From: Paenibacillus sp.
Lineage (GTDB): Bacteria; Bacillota; Bacilli; Paenibacillales; Paenibacillaceae
Assembly (NCBI GenBank): GCA_017512705.1
Contig: JAFWEX010000150.1
Location: 62,001 to 126,000, forward strand
DNA: 64,000 bases
Reading direction: 5' to 3'
Shown piece by piece: positions 1-8,370 of the stretch. The notes under the pieces are model-generated. The model was not told where the DNA came from, did no database searches, and worked only from the letters and a program-made list of their open reading frames with translations. The position numbers and the translations under genes were made by a program. The stretch's first letter is position 1; each line of letters begins with the position of its first letter.

Positions 1-186
1 ATCACACAACATAAGTTCGATCTTAGAGGAGCCCGACTGGTTCAGCGCTTGCTGAAGCGCCTCCTGTCCTCTCTTTTCACTGCGGCAGACCATAATGACG
101 TGATAACCTTGCCGTGCAAGTTCAATCGTGGTAGCCAACCCCATACCGGAGTTGGCCCCTGTTACAATAGCTGTTTGAATGGACAT
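1..186 (-). CDS. Short-chain dehydrogenase/reductase, N-terminal part
   Basis: Reading leftward from an ATG at 186, 62 codons run off the window edge. The visible protein opens MSIQTAIVTGANSGMGLATT, the Rossmann nucleotide-binding start of the classical SDR family (TGxxxGxG at residues 9-16), followed by a V-C-R-S segment where NADP(H)-preferring members carry a basic residue. SDR enzymes are cytosolic NAD(P)H-dependent oxidoreductases. The substrate cannot be told because the catalytic YxxxK region lies outside the window. No neighbour on the same strand gives context, since a terminator separates it from the upstream sugar dehydrogenase gene. Confidence 0.85.
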   Translation of the reverse strand, partial: MSIQTAIVTGANSGMGLATTIELARQGYHVIMVCRSEKRGQEALQQALNQSGSSKIELMLCD

Positions 187-300
187 GAACGCCTTCCCTT
201 CTGAACCTGAATAAATGATAAACGATGGGTGGTTTAATCACACCTGTACCATTTCATTTCATCTCCTGCCATTACATCTCCTACAATAATCCTGCAGTTC

Positions 301-343
301 AAAAGCTGTCCTATGTCGGTATTCTGACTGGGGCAGCTTTTTG
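301..343 (-). terminator. Intrinsic terminator, probably bidirectional
   Basis: The arm AAAAGCTGTCC and the arm GGGGCAGCTTTT form a stem of about ten pairs. It is flanked by A and T runs on both sides, just past the stop of the leftward sugar dehydrogenase gene. Confidence 0.7.
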
Positions 344-360
344 GGGGATTGCAAAGGGTA

Positions 361-1569
361 CTACTCCATCGGAGTAAGTATAATTAATTTGTCATCTCCG
401 TCACGCGGCGAGCCTCGACCATCGCGATTGTTGGTTAACACGTACAGCTTACCGTCTTCGCCGGCGCTGACATTGCGTATACGTCCCCACTCATCTTGGA
501 AAAAAGGGACAACCTGTTCGACTTTCGTACCGTCTGCTGACAATACAACCCGCAGGAGCTGCTCCCCTCTCAGATTCGCAGCCACCAATGAACCCGCCCA
601 CGGACCCTCTGTAATAAAGGCTACACCCGAAGGTGCCCAGGTATCCTTACCGCTATGGGCCAGCGGAGCTTGATAGGTTCCATTGGCATCATCATCGCCC
701 TCTACTTCGGGCCAGCCATAATTTTCTCCGGCCACAATCCGGTTAATCTCATCATGGTTGCGCTGACCGTGCTCGGTCGCATAGAGATATCCGTTATCCG
801 GATTCCATGCTAGCCCTTGAGCGTTTCGATGTCCCATGCTATATACCGGGGAATTCGGCCAAGGGTTATCTGACGGGATCGATCCATCGAGACCGATGCG
901 CAGTATTTTTCCACCAAGGCTATCCTGATTCTGTGCCAGTTCCGGTTCATAACGCTCTCCTGTCGTAATATACAGTAACTGATCCGGTCCGATTTTGATG
1001 CGCCCACCGTTATGGTTTACGCCGCCTGGAATGTCTGTCAGCAATTCTTTGTCAATGACCGCTTTCCCATCCGTCACTTTCAACCGTAGCACACGATTTG
1101 CAATATCCTGCCCATCTTTATAAGAGTGGTACACATACAGATATCCGTTGCTCTCGAAGTCTGGATCGGCCTCCAGTCCGAGCAGTCCGCCCTCACCTTC
1201 TTCATTAAATGGGGCTTCAAATTCGATCAATGGTTCCTTCTCCAGCTTCCCATCCTTAATCACTCGAATGACACCCGGGCGCTCCGTAACAAACATCCGT
1301 CCATCTCCAACCGTTACGATCTCCCAAGGTGCATTTAGTCCTTCGACCAGCACAGAAGCTTGATACGGAACAACCGCGCTTTCTTGCTCATCACGCTGTC
1401 CGGTTCCTGTTTCCGTCTGTCCTCCGTTGGCCGTCTGTCCTTGACCAGCTCCTTCGCCTTGAGACAACTGTTGCGAACCTGATGTCGGAGTGCCTGGAGC
1501 ACAAGATGCGGTTAACAGAGCCATACTAAGTAACGAGGCATATAGCGGTACAGTTAATCGATTGTTCAT
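361..1569 (-). CDS. PQQ-dependent-type sugar dehydrogenase lipoprotein
   Basis: A 402-residue exported protein. A hydrophobic signal segment (residues 8-22) ends in L-T-A-S-C, a somewhat loose lipobox. A low-complexity G/Q/T linker follows to about residue 65. The rest is the glucose/sorbosone dehydrogenase beta-propeller family: VTERPGVIRVI near 95, a GGVNHNGGRIKIGPD stretch near 180-195 and GHRNAQGLAWNP with ATEHG near 245-270, which match the catalytic His/Asn and metal/PQQ-binding neighbourhood. The family oxidises aldose sugars outside the membrane with PQQ. Whether this organism has PQQ is not shown here. An AAAGGGGA element lies 12-14 bases before the ATG. The gene is monocistronic between a divergent peptidase and a terminator. 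Confidence 0.85.
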   Translation of the reverse strand: MNNRLTVPLYASLLSMALLTASCAPGTPTSGSQQLSQGEGAGQGQTANGGQTETGTGQRDEQESAVVPYQASVLVEGLNAPWEIVTVGDGRMFVTERPGVIRVIKDGKLEKEPLIEFEAPFNEEGEGGLLGLEADPDFESNGYLYVYHSYKDGQDIANRVLRLKVTDGKAVIDKELLTDIPGGVNHNGGRIKIGPDQLLYITTGERYEPELAQNQDSLGGKILRIGLDGSIPSDNPWPNSPVYSMGHRNAQGLAWNPDNGYLYATEHGQRNHDEINRIVAGENYGWPEVEGDDDANGTYQAPLAHSGKDTWAPSGVAFITEGPWAGSLVAANLRGEQLLRVVLSADGTKVEQVVPFFQDEWGRIRNVSAGEDGKLYVLTNNRDGRGSPRDGDDKLIILTPME

Positions 1570-1914
1570 GACCGTCTGAGATCCCCTTTCCGTTTGATTT
1601 TATCTTAAGCATAAAAAGTGATCCTCTTCTCTCCCACATGTTATATATCTCTGAAGGTCAGTAACTGTTTTATCTGTTAGCATTGTTCCATACTGTCCAT
1701 TTCAATCTATGTCTTCTTTAGTCCAGCCACTGACTCGTTTGTAAAGCGGTTTCGCCCTGTATTACCCCTGCAACTCTTCACCTAAACGATAAATACAGGC
1801 ACTTTTTCGCTCGCCAATCCACCGCCATTTTAGAATTCCTCCAACATCTTCTATAATAGAACAAGCAGACGTTATTCTGGATAAAGTACATATGAAAGGT
1901 GGACGTTTACACTC
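1570..1914. other. Divergent intergenic region
   Basis: This 345-base region lies between the leftward dehydrogenase and the rightward peptidase. Apart from one probable rightward promoter near its right end, I see no long inverted repeat, RNA motif or small ORF with a convincing RBS. The sequence is pyrimidine-rich on the plus strand. Confidence 0.5.
1829..1857 (+). promoter_or_regulatory. Probable sigma-A promoter of the M24 peptidase gene
   Basis: TTTAGA at 1829-1834, a 17-base spacer and a perfect TATAAT at 1852-1857. This would give a leader of about 50 bases before the ATG at 1915. The -35 hexamer matches consensus at only four positions. Confidence 0.5.
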
Positions 1915-3003
1915 ATGAGCCAAACTCCTTTAACAAAGCTGGAAGCTGACCTCTCCCGGCAAGGGCTGGACGCCATGCTAATTACAGATCCAAAACATAT
2001 TTATTATCGCACGGGGTATGCAAGCAATCCACATGAACGTTTTATGGGCTTGATGCTGGCACGAGGCGAAGAGCCTTTATTGATCGTACCTGCACTGGAT
2101 GCCGATGCTGCTGCAGCAGCTTCTTCTGTATCCAACATAGCTACACATTCGGACACGGATAATCCCTATGCGCTGTTTGATCGATATCAGGGACGTCTGG
2201 GCCGGGTAGGCTTGGAAAAAGAATACGTCACCGTCTCGCGTTATGAGCAGCTCAGCGCTGCACTCGGCGGTGCACATTTTGAAGATGTAGGTTCCCTGCT
2301 GCGCTCGCTGCGTGTGAACAAAACACCGGATGAAGTCGCTCGCATTCGCCATGCGATTTATCTTATTGAAGAGACACTGCGTCAAGGTCTCACACATGTG
2401 CGTGCAGGGGTTACCGAGATTGAGCTGGTCGCCGAGATGGAATATCAGATGAAGAAACTGGGAGCAGACGGCCCTTCTTTTGATACGATGGTACTGACTG
2501 GTCCTAAAACTGGCCTGCCGCATGGTACGCCTGGTGATCGCAAATTGCAACACGGGGATCTGCTGATGTTCGATATGGGTGTATATGCCGGAGGATATGC
2601 ATCGGACATTACACGTACATTTGCATTTGGAGAGATTTCGCCGGAACTGCGCACCATCTATAACACCGTGCTCGCCGCCAACGAAGCTGCAATACAGGTG
2701 GTCAAACCGGGCATTACTTGCGCATCGGTTGACCAAGCCGCCCGGCAGGTAACGATCGATGCCGGATACGGCGAGCGTTTTATGCACCGTGTCGGACATG
2801 GACTCGGTATAGATGTGCACGAGTACCCGTCCCTGCATGGAGAGAATCTGGATCTGCTGCAGACTGGAACCGTATTTACCATCGAACCAGGCATCTATAC
2901 CGCAGCTGGCGGCGTACGCATTGAGGATGACGTTCTAGTCACGGAGACAGGAGTAGAGGTGCTCACGACGTATTCAAAGGAACTGCAAATCCTGACAGAC
3001 TAG
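1915..3003 (+). CDS. Xaa-Pro peptidase, M24 family
   Basis: A 362-residue cytosolic metallopeptidase of the prolidase/aminopeptidase P type, which cleaves X-Pro bonds. The N-terminal creatinase-like domain (about 1-135) includes the typical D-P-K-H-I-Y-Y-R-T-G-Y segment. The C-terminal pita-bread domain has all expected metal ligands: Asp220, Asp231, His295, Glu324 and Glu338, and the HRVGHGLGIDVHEYP signature at 291-305. The length is normal for the family. AAAGGTGG sits 13 bases before the ATG. It is monocistronic and ends in a shared terminator. PepQ and PapA/YqhT-like members cannot be separated by eye. Confidence 0.93.
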   Translation: MSQTPLTKLEADLSRQGLDAMLITDPKHIYYRTGYASNPHERFMGLMLARGEEPLLIVPALDADAAAAASSVSNIATHSDTDNPYALFDRYQGRLGRVGLEKEYVTVSRYEQLSAALGGAHFEDVGSLLRSLRVNKTPDEVARIRHAIYLIEETLRQGLTHVRAGVTEIELVAEMEYQMKKLGADGPSFDTMVLTGPKTGLPHGTPGDRKLQHGDLLMFDMGVYAGGYASDITRTFAFGEISPELRTIYNTVLAANEAAIQVVKPGITCASVDQAARQVTIDAGYGERFMHRVGHGLGIDVHEYPSLHGENLDLLQTGTVFTIEPGIYTAAGGVRIEDDVLVTETGVEVLTTYSKELQILTD

Positions 3004-3171
3004 TTAGCTCGCGGTCAATTCAGAGCAACAGTATACATCGGAGTTCAGCCAAGATGATGTTACACACACTCAGGCAAGCTGAGATGAGCTGTATCTTCGA
3101 AACAATCTACTTCGCTCGTGCACTAGCAGGTTTGTGTAGAGCAAAAGCCGCCACATACGTGCGAACACCAA

Positions 3172-3213
3172 AAAAGTCCCGCAACCCATGTTCTCATAGG
3201 TTGCGGGACTTTT
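3172..3213. terminator. Bidirectional intrinsic terminator
   Basis: A perfect 15-bp stem, AAAAGTCCCGCAACC (3172-3186) against its complement at 3199-3213, with a 12-base loop. A and T runs on both flanks serve the convergent peptidase gene and the small leftward gene. Confidence 0.9.
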
Positions 3214-3224
3214 GTTACTTCCCA

Positions 3225-3578
3225 TTAACTCAGCTCATGTGTGATGTCCTGCCAGGATTCCAGCTGTGGTAGCTGCTGCTTCCCCCAATAATCCAGAAAC
3301 CATTGAAGCACCACATTCGTGTCTGCCGTCGTATAGCTGTAATGCCGGAAACCATGTTCCCCTTCCTGCAGACGGATCTCCGCCACCACTTGTCCTGGTT
3401 CCTCCAGCGCAGCGGCCTGCAAATACATACTTCCCTCCACCAGCTCCGATGGTTCGAGCACCACGTATTCCTGCAATTCCAGGTTGGTGATCAAATCCAC
3501 CAAAAGCGACGCATTGATGCTCTCATTCTGGTAGGTTGTGCCGTTGCTCTCCAGTGTGTAGCCCAGCGTGGAATACAT
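3225..3578 (-). CDS. Hypothetical protein, 117 residues
   Basis: I do not recognise a family. The protein is soluble and acidic, with no signal peptide or membrane segment. It looks like alternating beta strands (YTLESNGTTYQNESINASLL, then EYVVLEPSEL and QVVAEIRLQEGEHGFRHYSY) ending in an aromatic stretch, WFLDYWGKQQLPQLESW. AAGGGGGAT lies about six bases before the ATG, which supports real translation. It stands alone, with its own terminator to the left and the queuosine transporter operon upstream on the same strand, separated by another terminator. Confidence 0.7.
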   Translation of the reverse strand: MYSTLGYTLESNGTTYQNESINASLLVDLITNLELQEYVVLEPSELVEGSMYLQAAALEEPGQVVAEIRLQEGEHGFRHYSYTTADTNVVLQWFLDYWGKQQLPQLESWQDITHELS

Positions 3579-3653
3579 GCCAATCCCCCTTATATAAGGT
3601 AATATGCAGTTAATAATACATCACACCGAATAAACAGGAAACATATTCCACAT

Positions 3654-3702
3654 AAAAAACATCCCCCTGTGGAGTCCGATATGCAACCGGCTACGCAGGG
3701 GG
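3654..3702 (-). terminator. Intrinsic terminator of the queuosine transporter gene
   Basis: CCCCCTGCG (3694-3702, read leftward) pairs with CACAGGGGG-type sequence at 3663-3671, with one G-U pair. On the minus strand it is followed by TTTTTT (3654-3659 region). Confidence 0.8.
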
Positions 3703-3744
3703 AAGAATTGAAGTTGAACCGAATTTAGTTGAAAACAGACTAAC

Positions 3745-4440
3745 TTATGTCTCGTCCTTAAACTTAAAGCTGCGTGCAGCATACAGGAACGGTGTACCAA
3801 CTGCAGTCAGTACAAACTTGATCAGATACGTCGTCAGGAAGATTTCGAACCATACATCCCATGGATAGATGAATGCAAATGCAATCGTGCAGAATACGAG
3901 CGTATCCACAAAAGAACTGATGATCGAGCTGCCGTTTGTGCGTATCCACAGCTGATTACGTCCGGGCGCTACTTTGCGCAGCCAGCTGAACAGACGAACA
4001 TCCAGAAACTGACTGATAAAATACGCAGACAGACTGCCAAGTGCAAGACGTGGCAATAAGCCAAACAATGTTTTCATCGAATCCTGTGCAAAATCCGTCG
4101 GTGCCGGATCAAAGCGCAACACCATCTGCATCAGAATTGTTGTCATGATCAGCGTGAAAAATCCAAACCAAACGGCCTTCCGCGCCTCACTTGCCCCGTA
4201 CTTTTCGTTAAGCAGGTCACTCGTCAGATACATGCTTACATACATCGTGTTACCTAGCGTCAGCACAATGCCCATAATATCTATCGTTTTGGTCACCTGA
4301 ATGTTGGCGATAACCGTTGCTACCCCAATCCAGGCATACAGACCTTTTTTGCCAAACAAGCGGTAACACAAGAGGAAAAATCCATACGTCACGAGAACGA
4401 AGACCGCTCCCCAACCTAAATTAAACATGAATACATACAC
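3745..4440 (-). CDS. yhhQ: Queuosine precursor transporter, YhhQ/VUT family
   Basis: A 231-residue polytopic inner membrane protein with about six hydrophobic segments. Family hallmarks are the N-T-M-Y-V-S-M-Y-L-T-S-D-L-L-N-E-K-Y-G segment near 64-82 and a later N-G-S-S-I-I-S-S-F-V-D-T-L-V-F stretch near 168-182. YhhQ-type proteins take up preQ0/preQ1 for tRNA queuosine synthesis. Independent support comes from the 5' leader, which carries a preQ1-I riboswitch overlapping the RBS (AGGAAGG). Gene and riboswitch therefore agree on substrate class. The transcript is monocistronic and ends in a terminator. Its predicted regulation is translational repression by preQ1. Confidence 0.9.
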   Translation of the reverse strand: MYVFMFNLGWGAVFVLVTYGFFLLCYRLFGKKGLYAWIGVATVIANIQVTKTIDIMGIVLTLGNTMYVSMYLTSDLLNEKYGASEARKAVWFGFFTLIMTTILMQMVLRFDPAPTDFAQDSMKTLFGLLPRLALGSLSAYFISQFLDVRLFSWLRKVAPGRNQLWIRTNGSSIISSFVDTLVFCTIAFAFIYPWDVWFEIFLTTYLIKFVLTAVGTPFLYAARSFKFKDET

Positions 4441-4442
4441 TG

Positions 4443-4484
4443 CCTTCCTAGTTTTGATTACGCGGGATGGTTACGAACCACGGC
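4443..4484 (-). promoter_or_regulatory. preQ1-I riboswitch
   Basis: On the minus strand, CCGTGGTTCGTAACC is followed by ATCCCGCG, then TAATCAAAACTAGGAAGG. CGTGG pairs with CCGCG (stem P1). The loop carries the UUCGUAACC and AUCCC elements typical of class I. The A-rich tail runs into CUAGG, which can pair with the loop CC and so cover the RBS of the downstream transporter. A small hairpin, TTGGC-ACTGC-GCCAA, lies just upstream (4485-4499). The layout fits translational control by preQ1. The identification is by eye against the known consensus. Confidence 0.82.
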
Positions 4485-4595
4485 TTGGCGCAGTGCCAAA
4501 ACATGAATACTCTATCACATCTCCTCCCCCTTGTCTAATGGAAAAAAAGACTCCCGCCCTCGTGCCTGACCGCACGCACCGGCGTAATTACATAC

Positions 4596-4632
4596 GCAAA
4601 AGCCGCTCTTCGAAAATTTCCGAAGAGCGGCT
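4596..4632 (-). terminator. Intrinsic terminator of tcyP
   Basis: A perfect 12-bp stem, AGCCGCTCTTCG (4601-4612) with its complement at 4621-4632 and an 8-base loop. It is followed leftward by TTTTGCG. It lies 90 bases past the tcyP stop. Confidence 0.85.
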
Positions 4633-4718
4633 CTGTGCCATCGCTATTGCAGAACGCTCACATTGCCGAGCATCTGCTCATTTCATGCAAGAGCTGTGGC
4701 TCAAGACCAAGCCCCAGC

Positions 4719-6116
4719 TTATGCCTGAGCCGCAGAATCCAGCTGGCGGCTCTGATCATTGAACGTATCATGATCATTTTCTTTCAAAATCTTACTCGTA
4801 ACCAGTCCAGATGTCATGGACCCGTTCACGTTAAGCGCTGTACGACCCATGTCGATCAGCGGTTCAACGGAAATCAGCAGTCCAACGAGAGCCACAGGCA
4901 AGTTCAATGTGGACAATACAATCAGGGAGGCGAAGGTTGCCCCGCCGCCGACGCCAGCTACACCAAACGAACTGATCATAACCACAAGGATCAACGTTAC
5001 GATAAAGTCCCAGCTCAGCGGGTCGATGCCGACCGTCGGAGCGATCATTACCGCCAGCATGGCCGGATATACCCCGGCGCAGCCGTTTTGCCCAATCGTA
5101 GCACCAAAGCTGGCAGACAAGTTGGCGATCCCATCGGATACGCCCAATTTCTTCGTCTGTGTCTCCACGTTCAGTGGAATTGAAGCTGCACTTGAACGGG
5201 ATGTAAAGGCGAATACGAGGGTAGGCATAGCCTTTTTCAGATACGTAATCGGGTTGAACCCTGACAGGGCGATAATAATCAGATGGATTACAAACATAAC
5301 TGCAAGTGCCACATAAGATGCAATGACGAACTTAATGAGCTTCAAGATCTCTTCCGGATTCGTTGTCGACGTTACTTTCGTAATCAGTGCCAGAATTCCG
5401 TAAGGCGTAAGCCTTAGCACCAACGTCACAATCCGCATTACCACTGCATAAACGGCATTTACCATACCGCGGAACGTTTCCGCCTGCTGAGGTTTTTTGC
5501 GATCCAGCCCCAGCACAGCCACTCCAATGAAGGCTGAGAAAATGACAACCGCAAGGGTGGACGTACGGCGTTCACCGGTCATATCCGCGAATGGATTCGT
5601 CGGAATAAACTCCAGCACCTGCTGTGGAATCGTCTGATCCTTCACATCTACGAGACGTTCCTCCACCTTCTGAATCTGTGCAAGCTCACGATCTCCACCT
5701 TCGATCTCAATGGAAGTCAGATTAAAGCCCAAACTAGTAACAATGCTGACCCCTGCAGCAATAGCTGTAGTGATCAACAAAATAGCAATAATGGAAACAC
5801 TCATCTTACCGAGATTTTGCTTCCCTTTAAGATTCATAATAGCTGAAATAATGGACACCATGATGAGTGGAATAACGACCATTTGCAGCAAACGAACATA
5901 TCCTGAGCCAACAAGATTAAACCAATCGACTGATTTTGCAACGACATCGGAACCAGACGTGTAGATGAGTTGCAGAATAACACCATACACAACCCCCATA
6001 CCGAGACCCGCAAATACGCGCTTCGTAAACGAGATGTGTTTCTTCTGCATCCAGTAGAGTACACCCAGCAGTGCCAGCATGACCACTACATTCACAATAA
6101 TTAAAAATGTATCCAT
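4719..6116 (-). CDS. tcyP: L-cystine/cation symporter TcyP
   Basis: A 465-residue sodium/dicarboxylate-type (DAACS) transporter close to Bacillus TcyP in length and order. The N-terminal hairpin is TM-rich (MDTFLIIVNVVVMLALLG...). RLLQMVVIPLIMVSIISAI lies near 75-93. The substrate region is S-R-S-S-A-A-S-I-P-L-N-V near 305-316, followed by SFGATIGQNGCAGVYPAMLAV and GVAGVGGGATFASLIVLS, the two re-entrant loop motifs of the fold. TcyP brings in cystine for sulfur supply and redox control. The start ATG at 6116 is preceded by GGAGGACTTAGGTA-like sequence. It has its own terminator. Regulation by a CymR-type repressor is known for Bacillus tcyP, but no site was identified here. Confidence 0.9.
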   Translation of the reverse strand: MDTFLIIVNVVVMLALLGVLYWMQKKHISFTKRVFAGLGMGVVYGVILQLIYTSGSDVVAKSVDWFNLVGSGYVRLLQMVVIPLIMVSIISAIMNLKGKQNLGKMSVSIIAILLITTAIAAGVSIVTSLGFNLTSIEIEGGDRELAQIQKVEERLVDVKDQTIPQQVLEFIPTNPFADMTGERRTSTLAVVIFSAFIGVAVLGLDRKKPQQAETFRGMVNAVYAVVMRIVTLVLRLTPYGILALITKVTSTTNPEEILKLIKFVIASYVALAVMFVIHLIIIALSGFNPITYLKKAMPTLVFAFTSRSSAASIPLNVETQTKKLGVSDGIANLSASFGATIGQNGCAGVYPAMLAVMIAPTVGIDPLSWDFIVTLILVVMISSFGVAGVGGGATFASLIVLSTLNLPVALVGLLISVEPLIDMGRTALNVNGSMTSGLVTSKILKENDHDTFNDQSRQLDSAAQA

Positions 6117-6461
6117 TACCTAAGTCCTCCTCAGACATGTATCACCGGATTTGAACCGATTTTTCTATTATTCTTAACCTGAAAATATGACAATGAACAA
6201 TATACCACATATCAAACTATTCTGGTAGGTATTAATTGATATTATGTAACAAGCATGTCATACATTCATGAATCACGAAAATATTTATGCAATTTCATGA
6301 AAATTTATCTATTCAACCCGAGGTTAATTTTGTAATATAGGTATATCCTCTTATTCTAATGTTTTGTAGAGATAAAATTAGGTCTTTATTCATAAGCACA
6401 AAGACCAACATAGACAGAATAAAGGATATTGTTCATGATGATGACATGAAAGGATGATTCT
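6117..6461. other. Divergent intergenic region between tcyP and the chemoreceptor gene
   Basis: 345 AT-rich bases. Imperfect dyads occur around TTCATGAA motifs (near 6268-6275 and 6292-6302), which could be operator sequence for either gene. I could not place a confident promoter, and I see no sigma-D type GCCGATAA element before the chemoreceptor. No ORF with an RBS is present. Confidence 0.4.
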
Positions 6462-8162
6462 ATGTTTCGTAAACAAACCGTTGCCGGCAAAATTAGAGGA
6501 ACTTTGTTCCTTGTGCTGCTGGTTGCCTCCCTGTTGTTCAGTGTTAGTTTTTATGCAGTTTCAATGAATATTATTCAAAGTTACGTTCTGCCTCAGTTTG
6601 ACAATAATCTGAATACGTCGATTCAGGATATTCACAAAAACACATCTGCATCCAGAATATTGCAGATCCAAAGTGGCGGTTCAGGTGCTGAAGGTGCTGC
6701 TTTGACAATAGGATCTGACTTGGCTGAACAAGCGAAATCACATAACCTTGATGCCGCATATGTCATTGCTCTACAAGATGGTAAAGCAAGTGTGGTTGTC
6801 GCCAATACCAATTCAAAGATGAAATCCGGGGACGCGATTGAAATAGAGCCTGCTATGGTGGAAGCAAGCGAAACGAAAAAATCAGTAATTAGTCCGGTGT
6901 TTTCCGATTCTTTTGGTGTACATAAAGCAGCATTCATGCCCATTGCCGGAAGCAATATGCTGATGGCCGTGAGCATGGATGCCAAGTTTGTTCAGGATAA
7001 AATCGCTCAAATCTTCTGGTTGTGTTTAGGCATTACAGCACTGGTCTTTGTACTTGGCTGGCTTATTTCTGCGAGCATGATCAAAAGAGTGACGAAACCG
7101 ATTGTTACACTCGTGGAACATAGTAAAAAAATCTCTCAAGGTGATCTGACAGCCGAGCTTCAGATGAAAGGCTCGGATGAGATCGCCCAACTAGCTGACA
7201 GCTTCCAGACCATGACACACAATCTTAAAGAAATGATTAGTCGGGCCTTGTCAACCTCCAATGAAGTGGTTGTTGGCTCCAACGATTTGCTAAATCGTGT
7301 AGAGTCCATGTCCGGCATGGTTCAGAATTCAAGCCGTGCTGCTGAAGAAGCGGAGAAAGGAAGCTCCAGTATAGCTTCCAGCGCATCCGAGAACGCAAGA
7401 GCTATGGAAGAGATCACCCAGGGGATCATGCATATTGCGACTTCTGCCTCAGAAGTCTCGGAACAAATCAGTGAGGCCGCATCAGAAGCACTTAATGGCA
7501 ATCAGCTGGCACAAAATGCGGTTCAACAAATGGAGCTTGTTGGAGAGACCGCTAACGAATCGCTGCGTTACATTGAAACGATGAATGAGCGCTCTATAGC
7601 CATTGGTACAATCGTAAATTCTATATTTGAGATTACGAAACAGATTAACATGCTGTCACTCAACGCTTCTATTGAGGCTGCACGTGCGGGTGAACACGGA
7701 CGTGGATTCGCAGTCGTTGCTGGAGAAGTTCGCAAGCTGGCAGAACAATCTAAGACGGCGACAGAGGAAATTGCTGAATATCTCGGTACCATTCGTGAAG
7801 ATGCCGAGCGCTCCGTAAGTGCCATGAGCCGAGTAACACAAGAGGTTGGCTCAGGAACAAAAGTCGTGCAGCAGGCTGGTTCGGCCTTCCAACAGTTAAA
7901 TGAATTGATTCAAAATGTGAATCTCACAATTCAAACGGTCTCTTCATCGACACAACAAGTATCTGCAGGAGCAGAAGAAGTCAGCGCTTCAGTGGAAGAG
8001 ACGGCACAGATTACGTCCAAGTCCCGTGAGAGCATGCAGCAGATTGCAACAACTGCAGAATTGCAGCTTGATGAGATGGACTCTCATACGAGTACCGTGC
8101 GTCATCTACATGAACAAGCAGTCGAACTGCAAACAGCTATGAAGAAATTTAAAATCAACTAA
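6462..8162 (+). CDS. Methyl-accepting chemotaxis protein
   Basis: A 566-residue membrane chemoreceptor. TM1 spans about 12-33. An extracytoplasmic sensor of about 150 residues (cache-like by length and by its [20 protein letters not shown] segment) is followed by TM2 at about 184-206. HAMP is at about 207-260 ([13 protein letters not shown]). The cytoplasmic signalling coiled coil carries the conserved hairpin tip [20 protein letters not shown] near 394-413, which contacts CheA and CheW. The ligand is unknown. The start is ATG with AAAGGATGATTCT upstream. It is monocistronic. No che genes are nearby, so it is an orphan receptor using a distant chemotaxis system. Confidence 0.95.
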   Translation: MFRKQTVAGKIRGTLFLVLLVASLLFSVSFYAVSMNIIQSYVLPQFDNNLNTSIQDIHKNTSASRILQIQSGGSGAEGAALTIGSDLAEQAKSHNLDAAYVIALQDGKASVVVANTNSKMKSGDAIEIEPAMVEASETKKSVISPVFSDSFGVHKAAFMPIAGSNMLMAVSMDAKFVQDKIAQIFWLCLGITALVFVLGWLISASMIKRVTKPIVTLVEHSKKISQGDLTAELQMKGSDEIAQLADSFQTMTHNLKEMISRALSTSNEVVVGSNDLLNRVESMSGMVQNSSRAAEEAEKGSSSIASSASENARAMEEITQGIMHIATSASEVSEQISEAASEALNGNQLAQNAVQQMELVGETANESLRYIETMNERSIAIGTIVNSIFEITKQINMLSLNASIEAARAGEHGRGFAVVAGEVRKLAEQSKTATEEIAEYLGTIREDAERSVSAMSRVTQEVGSGTKVVQQAGSAFQQLNELIQNVNLTIQTVSSSTQQVSAGAEEVSASVEETAQITSKSRESMQQIATTAELQLDEMDSHTSTVRHLHEQAVELQTAMKKFKIN

Positions 8163-8261
8163 CAATGTATTTTCGTTTCAATGATTATGAACAAGCTGTG
8201 TGTCTTATCCCATCATCGATGAGCAGTATTCTTTTGATTTCATCCATCAATGCATAATTAA

Positions 8262-8338
8262 ACACCCCCATAACTAGCTGCAATCGTTCAAAGAATGAAC
8301 GTGCTGCCGGTTACGGGGGTATTTTTTATCATTTCAAC
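8262..8338. terminator. Intrinsic terminator between convergent genes
   Basis: ACACCCCCATAAC pairs with GTTACGGGGGTAT across a loop that itself holds a CGTTC/GAACG hairpin. TTTTTT follows on the plus strand. It ends the chemoreceptor transcript and probably also the leftward cobalamin operon. Confidence 0.8.
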
Positions 8339-8370
8339 TGTACTTCTTGCAGTGATCATCTGCATTCAGC

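Noticed and set aside
2077-2838. Leftward ORF of 253 codons opposite the M24 peptidase
   Set aside because: Antisense shadow, rich in Cys, His and Arg. The sense frame has all metal ligands.
3054-3272. Small rightward ORF after the M24 peptidase
   Set aside because: It runs through a perfect terminator hairpin and has no RBS.
4635-5183. Rightward ORF of 182 codons over the end of tcyP
   Set aside because: Antisense to tcyP and crossing its terminator region. Composition is Gln/His/Arg-rich without family motifs.
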